Assembly (NCBI GenBank): GCA_902728285.1
Contig: CACVBU010000048.1
Span: 154,690 to 218,689, forward strand
DNA: 64,000 nt
Reading direction: 5' to 3'
DNA from: Clytia hemisphaerica
Taxonomy: Eukaryota; Cnidaria; Hydrozoa; Leptothecata; Clytiidae
Positions 23,001 through 35,210 of this stretch are shown one piece after another. Every line of letters begins with the position of its first letter. The stretch's first letter is position 1. Position numbers and translations under genes: made by a program. The notes below the pieces were generated by a model. It was not told where the DNA came from, searched no databases, and worked only from the letters and a program-made list of their open reading frames with translations.

Positions 23001-25318
23001 AATCCAAACAATTATCGAGGAACCTGAGATCCATCTTTTGGCGAGATGTCCTTCCACAGACGAGCAGCTATTCTACAGTGACGCACGACTCGAGGAAGTT
23101 TGTACATTGTCAAAAGTGATCAGTCTAAACAATGGAATTGAATTTACTGATATCATGAGATTTTTCAAAGGTAGGTTAATGTAGTGAGTGCCTTTTTTTT
23201 TGAAAGAAGAAGAAATAAGCTTTGGATTTTGGAATTGATACTATCATTCTTCTCCAATATTTAGTCTAATGTCTGATTTTTCATTTAGGTGATGGTCCTG
23301 CTTGTCAAACGGAGCTTGGTCATCAAAAAGGAGGAAACTATTTCTGTTGGGTCTGCTCTATTCTTGCAAGCGACGTTCCAGATTTTTCAAAGTCATCAAA
23401 AGCAACTTACCAATCTTTCCTAGACCGAATCGAGCACGTCTTTAGTACAGAGGGCGTCAGGTGTCGAGCGAGAGATGGTAAATGCAACTATTTTGAAAAA
23501 CTTTCGAAAGCTGATTTGATCGCCGAGCTTCATGAAAGAGGTATCAAATTCTTCACAAGTGAATTGAAACCTTCTCTCGACAAAAAACTAGAACAGAATC
23601 TCCATGGAAATCATCGTCTCCCAGCGTTTCTTTTTAACCAACATCGTCGTTGCAACGATCTTTGCAATTTCAATCTCCAACATTACGAAGCCTTGCCTGT
23701 CGAACCCCTACACACTATCATGAACCACATCAAAAATCTCTACGAGGAAATTCCCTATCATTTGGAAGGCAAAGTAAAAAACGGTTTCAAGGAAGCGAAG
23801 AAAGCTTCTTTCAGAGGCAAGGAATTAAAAAAATGGCAGCGACTATCGTGAAAGTCTTGTGAATCTATGCGGAGTTCTGAAACCTGACTTTCCTTTTTAT
23901 GATCTACTTGTTACGCTTTCTGAAATTCAACAAATTTTATATTCTGATGAGTCCAAACGAACAGTCCTTTCAATTTTACGTTTTCACAATCTCACTTTTC
24001 GACATTATCTTCTGATTAAGCCACTTTTTGTCAACATGCATTTAACCAAACGCAAACTTTGTGGCCAGTACAACCATTCACTTTTAATGCATGCACCACA
24101 GCAGTACAGAATCATCAACGGTCTATCAAGCAATACAGAAAGGGAAGAGCGTCTTTTCAGTTCATTAAAGACCATCACAAACCTCACCTCGAATCATCAC
24201 GCCGATCACATAATTTTTAATTGTCTAATCCGTATGCAAGTCAAAGACCAAGAAGCCGAAAAGACTGCCAACCACCGTGAAAACAGAATCTCCAAAGCAA
24301 GTACCCTTCTTCCAAAGAAAACTGATACGTTTTTCTCCAATAAAGAACTTAAAGAATTCAGTCAAGATTTTATTGCTCATTTTAAAAGAATTTCTGACTA
24401 TTTAGCCGAAGGAAATGCATTTTGGACGGAAGTCAATGACGGTATTCAATTTTTTGACACTACAAATCATAATCTAACCACCTTAAGAAAACACAATTTT
24501 CGTAGTTCCACCATCAAAACCGAAATCGAAAGTTTAAATAGGCATTGGGGCTTCTGTCAACGAGACACATCTGAATTTATTCCTGCTGCTGATTTAATAA
24601 TTAAATCTGAAGAGTCCTCAACAACAAGTACCAATGAAACATCACCATCATCATCATCATCATCATCCAATGAAACATTAATATCAATTGACTTTGACGA
24701 TAGTTTATCATCTTCGTTAGCACAGAAATCACAAATGGAAACTATACCTACCATCAGCACACCTATTTTCCCAAAGTATAATCCGAAGAAGCGACCTTTG
24801 CCAACGCCATCAATGTCACCAATCCCCCCATCAAAAGCTAGACGATCGATTCAGATATCTTCTCCGGAGCTCATGGACATTGAACAAACCGACCTTGACG
24901 AATCCAAACAAAAAAACCAAACAAACGAAAAGAAACACAACAAAACACTTTCTAAGCTGACTGTAAAAGTTCCTGATGTGGCCAGTGATCTTACTGTTAA
25001 TTCTAACCTAAGCAAAACCACTCAACACTTGATATCTGTTTTTTCGGCGAAACCCCTCTAGTTATTGAATATGACAAAAAAAGATCATCATTGAAAGCCA
25101 GCCCAAACGATAAACACACTAAAACTTTATTTAATGAAGTTTCAGCTCGATTAGAAGTTCAAGTTAAGTCGAAATACGATTGCTTGAAAGTGGAAAAAAG
25201 AACAATTGAAAGCAAAGAAATGAAAGTATCCTTTAATACTGCAATAAAAGATCCCATCTATTTAGAAACAATAAAGAAAATCAAAGTACTAAAAGCCCTT
25301 ATTTCTACCCTATTTTAA
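20056..25318 (+). CDS. Seven-exon transposase-like protein, unnamed cnidarian-type family
   Basis: The exons are 20056-20606, 20993-21382, 21763-21841, 22040-22139, 22447-22761, 22988-23170 and 23289-25318. All six junctions are GT-AG and keep phase. The predicted protein is about 1,200 residues. Candidate catalytic acids are the Asp of CWHDGSSISNHGHLL (about residue 445), the Asp of GDGPACQTELGHQKGG (about 541, followed by YFCWVC) and a Glu in NTEREERLF (about 823). A SAP-like helix pair (LSKADLIAELHERGI) and the block LPVEPLHTIMNHIKNLYEE lie between. A Ser-rich low-complexity stretch (about 24600-24680) precedes a basic tail. I recall this architecture from cnidarian predictions without a named function; a DDE-type transposase is inference. 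Two single-base shifts break the last exon, in A7 (23827-23833) and T6 (25039-25044). The second means the frame ending at 25061 probably continues to 25318. Confidence 0.7.
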
Positions 25319-26116
25319 TATTTTAAATAATACTTTAACGTTTACTAAGTTTCTTATTTATTTTGTATATTAATAGCCAGGAAATAACAGAGAAAGAGGG
25401 GAAATGTTATTGATTAGATCTAAACTCCACAAATGTTTTGAATTTTTTTCGACATGAAAAGCTCCTTCAATAAATAACACTATCATTTGGATTTGATTAG
25501 GAATTTTTGTTTCGCTACTTGCATGTACTATTACATTTCATCATCTTTCATTGTCATATATATCTCCACGCACAATCACGTACAGAATATTTTACCAAAT
25601 AATTTTTTTTTAAATGGATATTTTTGAAAATAGAAAAAAAATTCTTGTTTTTATAAAAAGTTATACCAAAAATTTGGATTATTTCCAACAAAAACTCAAG
25701 TGAATGATTTCTACTTTTTTTCTGTTTTGTTGTCTTGTTACACAATCGGGTTTTTCCCAATAATCTTTTCATGGGGAATTCCCATCTCTATCTAATAAAA
25801 AGGCGCTCTTTTTAGTTACACTAAATCGGCGCGCGCGCCATTTTTAATAACTTTATCTTGTCAATCAACGAACCGTGACTTCTATGGAAGCCTTTTTTAA
25901 ACACAGTATAAGACTTGTTTAACAAGGTAAAAAAAAATCAGTAAACAGATTAATGAGGTGTCTCTAAAAAAGATTACTTTCGCATTGCTGTTAATATTTC
26001 AAAGACCTGTTTATTACATGTTTTTGAGCAAAATATACGTTTAGTAAGCAAAATTGGTTTAGAGAGATGTCAACTTTGTTCAAGTTTTAAAACCACTCAA
26101 CCATGATAAAAAGATA
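25319..26116. other. Transposon 3' non-coding region
   Basis: AT-rich with no supported exon. A GGCGCGCGCGCC palindrome stands at about 25827-25838. Confidence 0.45.
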
Positions 26117-26437
26117 GAGAAAAAAGCACTTAAAAAAACTGAGATAACTTTATATTGAATAAATATTTTAGTGAAATTTCTTCACAGTGACAACTTCCTA
26201 AGATCAAAGAATCTCTCCAGTGAATATGAAAGTTATAGCAATTTTCTACAAGATCTTCATTTTTTTCTTCTTTATTTTCATCTTCATTTTTAGAATTATT
26301 TTAAAGATTTTTTTATTTCAAATTGTTCCACTTGCAAATATCTCTCTAACGATACCAAACTTATAAAGATTGAAGAATTCCTTCAAAAGTTATAGGTAAA
26401 AGAAAAAAGAGTACACACTTATCGTGAAGAGACTTTA
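26117..26437 (-). repeat. Right TIR blocks of the 8.7-kb transposon
   Basis: Inverted matches to the left TIR at 26117-26146 and 26364-26437. Beyond, to about 26575, are several palindromic copies of TTTTCACCCC / GGGGTGAAAA that mark the outer end. Confidence 0.8.
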
Positions 26438-26602
26438 CGTTTTCACGCTGGGGTGAAAATAAGTTAGAATTTTCACCACGGACTGAAAAAAAGGGTTTTC
26501 ACCCCGCCTTTCGCCGACGTGTATCCCAAAATGATTTTCACCCCGGGGTGAATTATTTTTCCATTTCACCCCGGCTACGTGTAACCACCGCCTAAGTTTC
26601 AA

Positions 26603-27689
26603 GAAAGAATAATTGGTATCGTTGTTGATGAAGCACATCCTGTTCCAAAATGGTAAGCAAATTGTTTTCATTTTCATGGGTTTTATTTGTGATATAGTAA
26701 TTGCAATGTTTGGTTTTAAAACTAGAATGACAAATTGAACAATCTGTTAAGAAGTGATGCTTTTATTAAAAAGTAACTTTTTTTTATGAGCTGTTGTAAT
26801 TTTGCTAAAAAAACTGTTAAAAAATTCTGCGTTTTTTTCTTTTAATTTAATTTTTAGGGGTACTTCAAGCAAATCTGAAGATGCTCCATTTCGAGAAGCA
26901 TTTCAACATCTTGATCGCTTGAGAGGATATTTTTCAACACCTTATCTCTGTCTGACGGCAACTGCAAATAAAAAAACAAGAAATGACATCACAAAGATTT
27001 TAGGACTGAAACAACCAAAAATAATAAAGGTTACACCTGAAAAGCCTAATATCAAGCTGAGAATAATCAAAGTGAAAACTGTGGAAGATGTCATGGATTC
27101 AGCTCTTTTATGTGACCTTGTTGACCAATTGAAAACTGATCCGAAAACATGTGATAAGACTATAATTTACTGTCATTCGTATCCTGCTTGTGGTGATGTT
27201 TATTTGAAAATAAAAGGTCATTTTCCACGTGGATTTGATTTAACTTTGCTCGTTGAAATTTATCATGGAAGTACTGAGGATGAAATACAGCAAGAAATAT
27301 TGGATGATTTCTCAAATAATAACAGCTCTACACGCATAGTCATAGCTACAAATGCTCTTGGTGTTGGAGTTAACATTCGTAATATTCGTAATATCGTTCA
27401 TTGGGGTGTCCCATCAGATATCGAGGGCTATGTTCAAGAAATTGGACGTGCTGGTCGTGATGAAAAAGATAGTTCGGCAACACTATTCTATCGAGGTAAT
27501 GACTTAACACACTGTAAAGACAAAGATATGGTAACCTATATAAAAAACGAGCAGAAGGAATGTCGTCGAAAGCTTTTAATGTCATTTTTCAAAAGTGAGT
27601 ATTCAACCTCAGTAGAGAAGCATTTTTGTTGTGATGTCTGCTCTGAAATATGCAATTGTACATTGTGTTCACAAAATTTAATGGTTTGA
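26603..27689 (+). pseudogene. RecQ-like helicase, 3' exons (DEAH to motif VI)
   Basis: The first exon (about 26603-26652) encodes FQERIIGIVVDEAHPVPKW, which is helicase motif II with its usual following aromatic/Trp. Splicing to 26858 restores phase (TG plus G gives Trp). The next exon continues with CLTATANKKTRNDI (motif III), TIIYCHSYPACGDVY (motif IV), RIVIATNALGVGVNIRNI (motif V) and VQEIGRAGRDEKDS (motif VI). The C terminus is Cys-rich (CCDVCSEICNCTLC), as in the zinc-binding region of RecQ proteins, and stops at 27687-27689. The region between motif Ia (exon at 16464) and DEAH is missing. The left edge of the DEAH exon abuts the right end of the 8.7-kb transposon. Confidence 0.8.
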
Positions 27690-29174
27690 TTTTGGATAGC
27701 ACAATGTTATGAAGCTATGATGATGAAACATTATTTATTTATGATTTTCTCCTTGTATTTTCTTCGTATTTTTAATCTAGACATATTGTCAGAGTTTTTG
27801 TCAATTTTTTTTTCAGATTTTAAAATATTGTATTATGGTAAACAAGCAAACTACCGTCAAACTACTCAACCCAAGACACTTTTTTTATTTGTGAGCCTCA
27901 GCTGTTATGCTTAAATAAAAATTCAACTTAATCAAATTTTAAATTTATTCGAAATGAAGTCCACCACCCTAACCCCAGTAAGAGAGATAAATGACGATTG
28001 GAAGTAAAAATTTTAATGAGTATTTGCGATACAACTTTCTTTATATCTGGGTAAGTCAAAACAATGACATAAGACATTAACATAAGTAATCTATCATGAA
28101 ATATACATTTATCTACATTTAAAAATATGTATAACGGCTCTGAAATAAATTAACACAAGAAAAAATAAAATAATAAAATATATATTAACTGTGAAAATCT
28201 CTTGCTTAGTAAAATACCAATAACATTAAAATGCAAATTTTATGACAATAAATAACAAGAAAAATTTACAGGAACATTAAAATCCGCAGCCAAATTTTTA
28301 GAGTCGACTAAAACTAATGTGCATTTCTCAGTTGATTTTTTATTACCCCTAATAAGCTCGAAAAATAAAATGACATTGTTTTAGGAATAAAAACAACACA
28401 CACCAACACAAGTAAGAGTAACATGAATTTTAAGGTGTAAAAAACAAAATAATAGTATTGTCTACTTTTTTAAAAATATCAATAAATAGGCATACAAAAA
28501 TTATGCAAATGTTTAAATCAAGGAAGATTTTAAATGACAATCAAAAATTGCAGTCAAATTCTTAGAGTTAACTTCTATCAGCCCGAATCATTATTTTTTG
28601 GAAATAAGAAAAACTCTTTTCTTGAAATTAAAACAACACCGACAAAAGAGCAACTTAAGTTGGTAAGAAATAAGAAAATACTAATATCAAGAAGTCTTAA
28701 CTTTTTTAAATCTCAATATATAAAAAGGATATTTTCTAAATAAAATAACTAAAAGATTTTAATAAAAGATTTGTCATTATCACGTTTAAATGAAGATATT
28801 TAAAACCAAAAGCTTCAATTCACTTTTTTGAAAATATTTCTTCCCATTGAAAGCTAAATTTTCGAAAAGAAAAATCTCCTAATTTGTAACTTATAGAATC
28901 TATATCTTCTATGAATCGCCTTGGTATTGTACTATCGAGCACTCTAAATAGTTTATTGATTGTTAATTTGTAACTTATATCAACATTATACTCTGATTTC
29001 TTGCACATGAAAATTTGTACATAAAAAAATCATAAATTCACTGAATGTAAAATATCATAATTAAGGTCTAAACAAGTGCTAAAAAAAGTACAAAAAATAA
29101 TTAAAACAAAAAATAAAAAATTCACAATAACCTTTACCATATAAATAGCAGAAAAACATGGACATTAATGCTCC
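27690..29174. other. AT-rich spacer without a supported gene
   Basis: Separates the plus-strand RecQ fragment and the 3' end of the minus-strand DUF6589-like gene. Short frames at 27717-27914 and 28534-28743 have no motif. Confidence 0.5.
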
Positions 29175-29929
29175 CTAATTATCGGCCGTTTTGAAATTGC
29201 ATAAAGAGTCATTTTGTACATCCCAGTCTCGTACATGTCCCTTGATCCAAGGAACCATTGTTTCTAAATTCTTGAACCTGTTTTGTTGAAGCTTTTTGAA
29301 TTGGGTCGTAAGCGTTTTATTAGGCTCACTCGAGAAATTGTTGTTGTCTCCGAACTCTTTTAATACCGATTCGAACATTTCATTTTTGTGCGTGTTTGAG
29401 TGGTGTCCAGACGATTGTAAGACATCTACATTCTGGAGCATCGAATCACAAATTTCTCTGATGCCTTGGTATGCTTTCGAAATCTTGTAAACATTGGCAT
29501 CAGAAATGTTTTGCATACCTTGAGACTTGATCATTTCTTTCATGAACCTATTGATATGTTCTAGCCTTAGGTCTCTTGAAATGTTCATTCCTACACCTCC
29601 ATTTCTGTTAAAAAATCTATTCCATATCAATTGGTGAGCCATCTTTGGTGTCAACAAAGCAAGTCTGCATGCCTTCAATCGTAAAAGACTATAGCTATAC
29701 TTTCTATTACCCATCATCCTGAAGAGCAACTGAAACATTTCGTACACGTTCATAAGGCGGTTCCCATCTCCTTCTCGAACTGCATCATCTGCATTTAAAA
29801 GACATAACCCCCAAGTCATCAATGAGCAGCTATACTTTAGCAAAGAATCGTCTTTACTTTCTTTGTTTGCTTTTTGATTTTCAGCAGGAATAGATTCCAC
29901 CCCGATGGGTGTTTCAGCTGTTGGAGTCT

Positions 29930-30780
29930 GGTGTGGTGTTGTAAAATCAGGCGGTGGTGATGCAACACATGGTCTTTGTGATGTTGTAGTACAAGATTTT
30001 TGAGGTGTTGTAAAATTAGATTTCTGTGGAGTTACAAGACGATATTGTGGTGTTGTTGCAAGGTGAGCTTGTTGTGGTGTTTGAAGACGACTTGGTTGTA
30101 CTTGTACTGCCGAGCAAGATGTTGGTGGAGTTGTGAGGTGAGCCTGTTTTGGTGTTAAAAAGTGGAGTTGTCTTGGTGTTGGAAGGCTCGGTTGTTGTGT
30201 AGTTGAAGGACGAGATTGTTGTGGCTTTGGAAGGTGCAGTTTTCCTGGTGTTGGAAGGCGTGGTTGTTGTGGAGTTGAAAGGTGGCACCGTTGTTGTAGT
30301 GTTGCGAGTTGAGGTTGTTGTTGTGTTGAAAGGCGGGGTTTTCCTGGTGTTAGAAAGCGCGGTTTTTGTGGAGTTGGAAGGCGTGGTTGTGGTGTTGGAA
30401 AGCGCGATTTTTGTGGTGTTGAAAGGTGCGATTTTCTTTACGTTGAAAGGCACGGTTGTTGCGGTGTTGGAAGACGAGATTGTTGTGCTGGCCTTGTAAG
30501 GTGCAGTTTTCCTGGTGTTGGAAAGCGTGGTTGTTGTTGAGTTGAAAGGTGGCACCGTTGTTGTAGTGTTGTGAGTTGAGGTTGTTGTTGTGTTAAAAGG
30601 CGGGGTTGTCCTGGTGTTAGAAAGCGCGGTTTTTGTGGAGTTAGAAGTTGTGGTTGTGGTGTTGGAAGGCGCGATTCTTTTGGTGTTGAAAGGTGCGATG
30701 TTCTTTGCGTTGAAAGGCACGGTTGTTGCGGTGTTGGCTGACAATGAGGTCGCTGTGGTGTTACGAAACAATATGGTTCT
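29930..30780 (-). repeat. Thr-Pro-Gln-rich coding repeat in the DUF6589-like last exon
   Basis: On the minus strand this encodes repeated TPQ(Q/K)PRL-type units. At 30240-30750 a longer unit of about 255 bp is duplicated in tandem (30240-30495 and 30496-30750). The premature TAA lies in the copy nearer the 3' end of the gene, where the other copy has CAA. Confidence 0.8.
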
Positions 30781-33700
30781 CGAGTTGCAAGGCTAGGTAA
30801 TTTTAGTACTGATGTTGCTTTGGGCTTTTGTTGGTTTACAGCTATGTTAGTGATAATGATGGGTGTGGGAGATTTTTTGGATTTTACAGCCTTGTCCAGA
30901 ATTATTTTCATGTTGGTAAATTTTCCACGTGTATTTGTTATGATATTAGGGTTTGAAGACTTCTGTCTGTTGTTTGTATCATCGGGACTGCGAAATAAGA
31001 CACGCGAGTTTGTTAAAACATTTACGTTTGCGTATCGTATACGTGCATTTGCAACAAGGTTTTGGTTGAGAGGTTCTTTGGATATGATCTGAGCTGAATT
31101 TACTGGAACGCTTTTGTCAGTTGATTCATTTTGTGCTTGGTTTATAGTTTCATCATTTTCGTCAACATCTCCTTCCTTCTTAATTGAGCCTATCAATGTT
31201 CTATAATGAAAATTGAAATAATGCTATGTATTGCAAATTTAACCAATGTCTATCTACACAATTTTTTTATGGGAAACCTTAATTTTTGGCTCAGGGCTAG
31301 AATTGCTAAGGATTGTTAAGATTTCAGCCTAAAAATTGCCACGCAACCCCCAAAGTTTTGACTTTTTACCTCACGTTATACACAAAATAAGTTAGCTAAC
31401 AAAGTGTCTTTTTTAGACATTTTGATGCCAAATTATGCAAAAAATACCTGATTTTCAGCTAACACTCAGTTACAGGGATTTGGTTGCTATACCAAATTGC
31501 TTAATTTTTTGGCCATTTTCAGGGCTGGAGCCTTAGCAATTTGGTTGCATAAAGACAAAAATGTGTAATTCACCTTTATTTAGTGTGCAAATTTATCTCC
31601 TAAAGGCTCAAGAGATGTTTGTTAAATCTTTGAATATTATTTTCACCTGTAAAATTTCCTTGTATATAAAAAGAAAGGAAATATTACAAGCTTACCTGAA
31701 ATGTGGTATTACGTATGTTTCCAACATCATCGAGATTCGACCATTGAGCCAACGTTTCTTGGCATTAGCATCTTGTATGTGCTCAGGTATACAATCATCA
31801 TTCACACTTTCCATGTTTTCTTGCTTCATGAAAGCACTTACAACCAGAGCTTCTAGCTGCATTATAAAAAATTCTTTTATTTGCTCATATCGTTGTTTGA
31901 TGTCGCCAAGTGCTTTAGGATTACCAGATCGAACTGTGTTACACTTGTAAGTACCCTTGTCCATACTGGATAGATGCATTTTGATCACCGACTGAAATAA
32001 AAATTTAATGGTATGTGTTATTGAGAGCAATAGTAAATATCATGATAATATCTCCTGCTCTAAGTACTCTTTTTTCTGAATCTGTGGAAAATTATTTTCA
32101 TTGCAGAATAGTTCCCTAATTGACAAGCAAAACTTTGAAAAATAGTTCTGTTTCTTACATCATAAGCAGTCCTAATACAATGCCAATCTTCAAATTTGGC
32201 AAACAAGGCTTCAAGTCTCTGTTCCTTTGTTCTGCCATTAAGTATTGCCTTCAAAATGTTTCTTGCTCTTTCCTCAGTCACCTGATAATAGATAAAAAAT
32301 TTATAAAGTGGCGTTGATTGTTGTTTGCTTAAAGGATAGGTCCAACAAAAGTTTCTCAAACATTTTGTCCATCCAACTAAGATTGTTATTTTGAATATAA
32401 GCCTTTGTATTCACATTCGCATTTACCTGATCACCACCAAGAAAGATAATCTTTTTATTTCCTTTTGTATTTTGGCCATAATTCTTGAATAGGAATTTCA
32501 AAATTTCTAACATATCTTCATTTTTGTTTTCGTTCAATGTTAGTACACCAAGTGGAACCTTAAATAGAACAGACAATAAAAATTTATCACTTAAAAAAAT
32601 ATTTTACCCTGATTTTCGCTTAAAGACAATTACTCAATACAAAGAAATCTAAAATTTCTTTATTAACTGAAATTTGAAAAGTGGAGTTATGCCTAATAAC
32701 TCTATGATAGTTGAATAAATTTGAATGAAAAACGATGAAAGGGAAAAATTTTTAACCTCTTCAGATTTTTCAGCCCTTATTTCTGAGTAAAGGTGTTTGA
32801 TATGATGATTGACCGAAATACTTTTAAGTTTGCTGATTCTTTTGATCAAAATTCTGGCACAAAGGATGACGAAATTCTTTGTGAGGTTTGGAATCACTGT
32901 TGCTTCTGTCGGGAAGAACTCGTTTACTTCCACCTTCAAAAATAAGATAAAAATCTAAAACTTGGTACTAATGAGAAAAACCTTAATCGACTAATACTAT
33001 CCAATTTGAAATGATTTGAAGCAAAAAAAAGCTTAAGATGTCTGTTAAAAACCCCAAAAATAAATGGTGAAAAGTAAATCAAAAACTTTTGAAATATTTT
33101 GTCACACCAATTAAAAGTGTTGGCTTTGAATTTTTATAACAGTAAATTTACTTACATCCTTTAAGTAACGCTGATGGAAGTCACTTAGATGATCACCAGA
33201 TACTGGATCAAGGATCGCAATCATGTTAACCCAATGGTAAGTAAATGTCTTTTTTTTGTTTGTTTGGTGCTTGACACCTATGTTCAAGTCCAAGTTGTCA
33301 ATAATCAGTTGGAATGTCTTAAGCTGGAAAAAAATTATTTTGTTCATAACTAGTGCATTAGTCTTTAAATATATGAATTTTCTATATATGAGGTAGACTA
33401 ATCAGCCATTTTTTATTTTTTAAATCCATTTCTGAAGATATAAGTTAGAAATCAAACATACCAATTCAATCCATTTCAAAAGTCTTGCATCGTGATTGAT
33501 TCCTTGATCGTATAATTTCTCTCTGATTGTTTTCGGACAACTTGTTAAGCCAATATGATTCAACATTGAAAGACCCTAGAAAAATGTTGATGGATAAAAT
33601 TTTCAGTTAAAATATCATCACTGCATTCAAAATTTGAAATTAAAAATGAATTTAAACTCTATATTAAAAGAAAACCATGAATCAAACACAACGTTTATTG

Positions 33701-34975
33701 TTTAAAGTAAGTATGACAGTTTGAAATATGAATCAGTTTCATTTAATAAGTTAATTTAAATCCTGTAATTCTAATGTGTTGGGTGGTAAATAATTATTTT
33801 GAGGTTACAAATTACACAAATAAAAAGAATCAATTTCAAATTGATTGAAAAAAGCTTACATTTTCACTTATTCCACATTTTCGGACTACAAGTCCAAGTT
33901 TATGTGCAAAGGCACTAAGATGTTTATTTTCAAGATGAACCAATGTTGCTAACAGAATGATTGTTGCTTTTTCATTAGATTTAAAAACTTTGGTTAGAAG
34001 TTGGAACATTACTGGCATTCGACTGCTGAATTCAAATTTAAGTTTATCTATATTTAATGTTCGAATGTGCTCTGGGGAGATGTCTCGAAGAACACTGGGC
34101 TTTTTCAATCCACACAAATCATTGATCTCCTTTTGGAATTTCAAAACAACAAAGTTTATTATTTCACTGAATAACTTCTCTGAGTCGCAGATTGCTTTTG
34201 CAGCCAACTTGATTAGATAATTGGCAAGATGTTTTGCAATTTTGGCGTGGTCTTTTTTCAACGTTCTTTGCACAATTTTTTGACTTTCATTTGTTTCAAT
34301 GATAACCTAAAAATAGAGAACCAATGATGTAAATTTTATCACTTCAAAACACAGTTGGTCTTTAATAGATATCAAGTCAATAACAAATAAATAGTCCTGT
34401 CCATCATATACAATAAAGAAATAAATAAATACCATATTTAAGATAAATCTGATTAAATCAGATGATTTTGAATGAATTCTAATTTATGCAAGATCCTTAT
34501 GATCAAATTTATACCTGGTAACTGGTAGATAAATTATATGTGAAAACATTTGAAAATATAATATAATGACAAAATTACTTTTGCTTGGTTATAAGCTATT
34601 GTTCTTCCAGTTGACGTTATCTTTGTCTTCAAAACATCTATATTCTATAATAAAATTACATTTTATTTTCATATTTTTTATTTCAAAAATTCCTCTGAAG
34701 CTCGCACAATACTTTTAGTGGTTGGAAATTTTTAAATGATTGAAATTATTTTCAATCAAATCAAATCTTAAAATCATTTCAAAGAAATATTTATGGACAT
34801 GGCAAAAAGGGAACAAAGGACCCCATTTTAGGAGAGAATATTTGAGAGAATACTTTACCTCCTTCTCTGCTATTGGTATGTGGGTGTTTGATTTTCCTTG
34901 AGAAATGATGGATGTTGCTTGCGGAGTTACTGTTGTTGTGATTTGTATCCTTTGAGGAATTTTAGATGCTCTTGG

Positions 34976-35210
34976 AGAGGTTTGATTTAATTGAGAGGTG
35001 GTTTGATTTCGCTGAGGCGTGGTTTGATTTTGTCGAGGAGTGGTTTGATTTTGTCGAGGAGTGGTTTGATTTCGTTGAGGGGTGGTTTGATCTTGTCGAG
35101 GCGTGGTTTGATTTCGTTGAGGGGTGGTTTGATTTTGTTGAGGGGTGGTTTGACTTCCTCGAGGGGTGGCGGTTTGATTTTGTTGAGGCGTGATTTGATT
35201 TCTTCGAGGA
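34976..35210 (-). repeat. 21-bp coding minisatellite (NQTTPQR heptads) in exon 1
   Basis: About eleven units of 21 bp (plus-strand form GTGGTTTGATTTCGTTGAGG, one unit 24 bp). Each encodes a seven-residue Asn-Gln-Thr-Thr-Pro-Gln/Arg repeat in the first exon of the DUF6589-like gene. Confidence 0.85.

Larger units (their letters stand above)
17866..26560 (+). mobile_element. About 8.7-kb transposon with long TIRs and a multi-exon transposase-like gene
   Basis: A 75-bp block at 17905-17980 (starting TAAAGTCTGTTCACGATAAG) returns as a near-identical reverse complement at 26364-26437. Outside both copies stands the motif TTTTCACCCC. Further inside, a second block (18054-18082 against 26117-26146, core TTTAAGTGCTTTTT) also matches in inverted orientation with gaps between, so the TIRs are several hundred bp and partly diverged. 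Between them lies one plus-strand gene (20056-25318). The flanking sequence on both sides belongs to a RecQ-like gene, consistent with insertion there. Exact ends and the target duplication could not be fixed, because the right end contains several palindromic TTTTCACCCC/GGGGTGAAAA copies. Confidence 0.75.

Noticed and set aside
24640-24670. Microsatellite (ATC)n considered as separate repeat
   Set aside because: It encodes a Ser run within the transposase-like protein and is better described as part of that exon.
30438-30440. Premature stop attributed to CpG deamination
   Set aside because: The changed C is followed by A in the sister copy, so it is a C-to-T transition outside CpG.
30203-30499. 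Plus-strand Val/Leu-rich frame
   Set aside because: It is the antisense shadow of the Thr-Pro-rich coding repeat of the minus-strand DUF6589-like gene.
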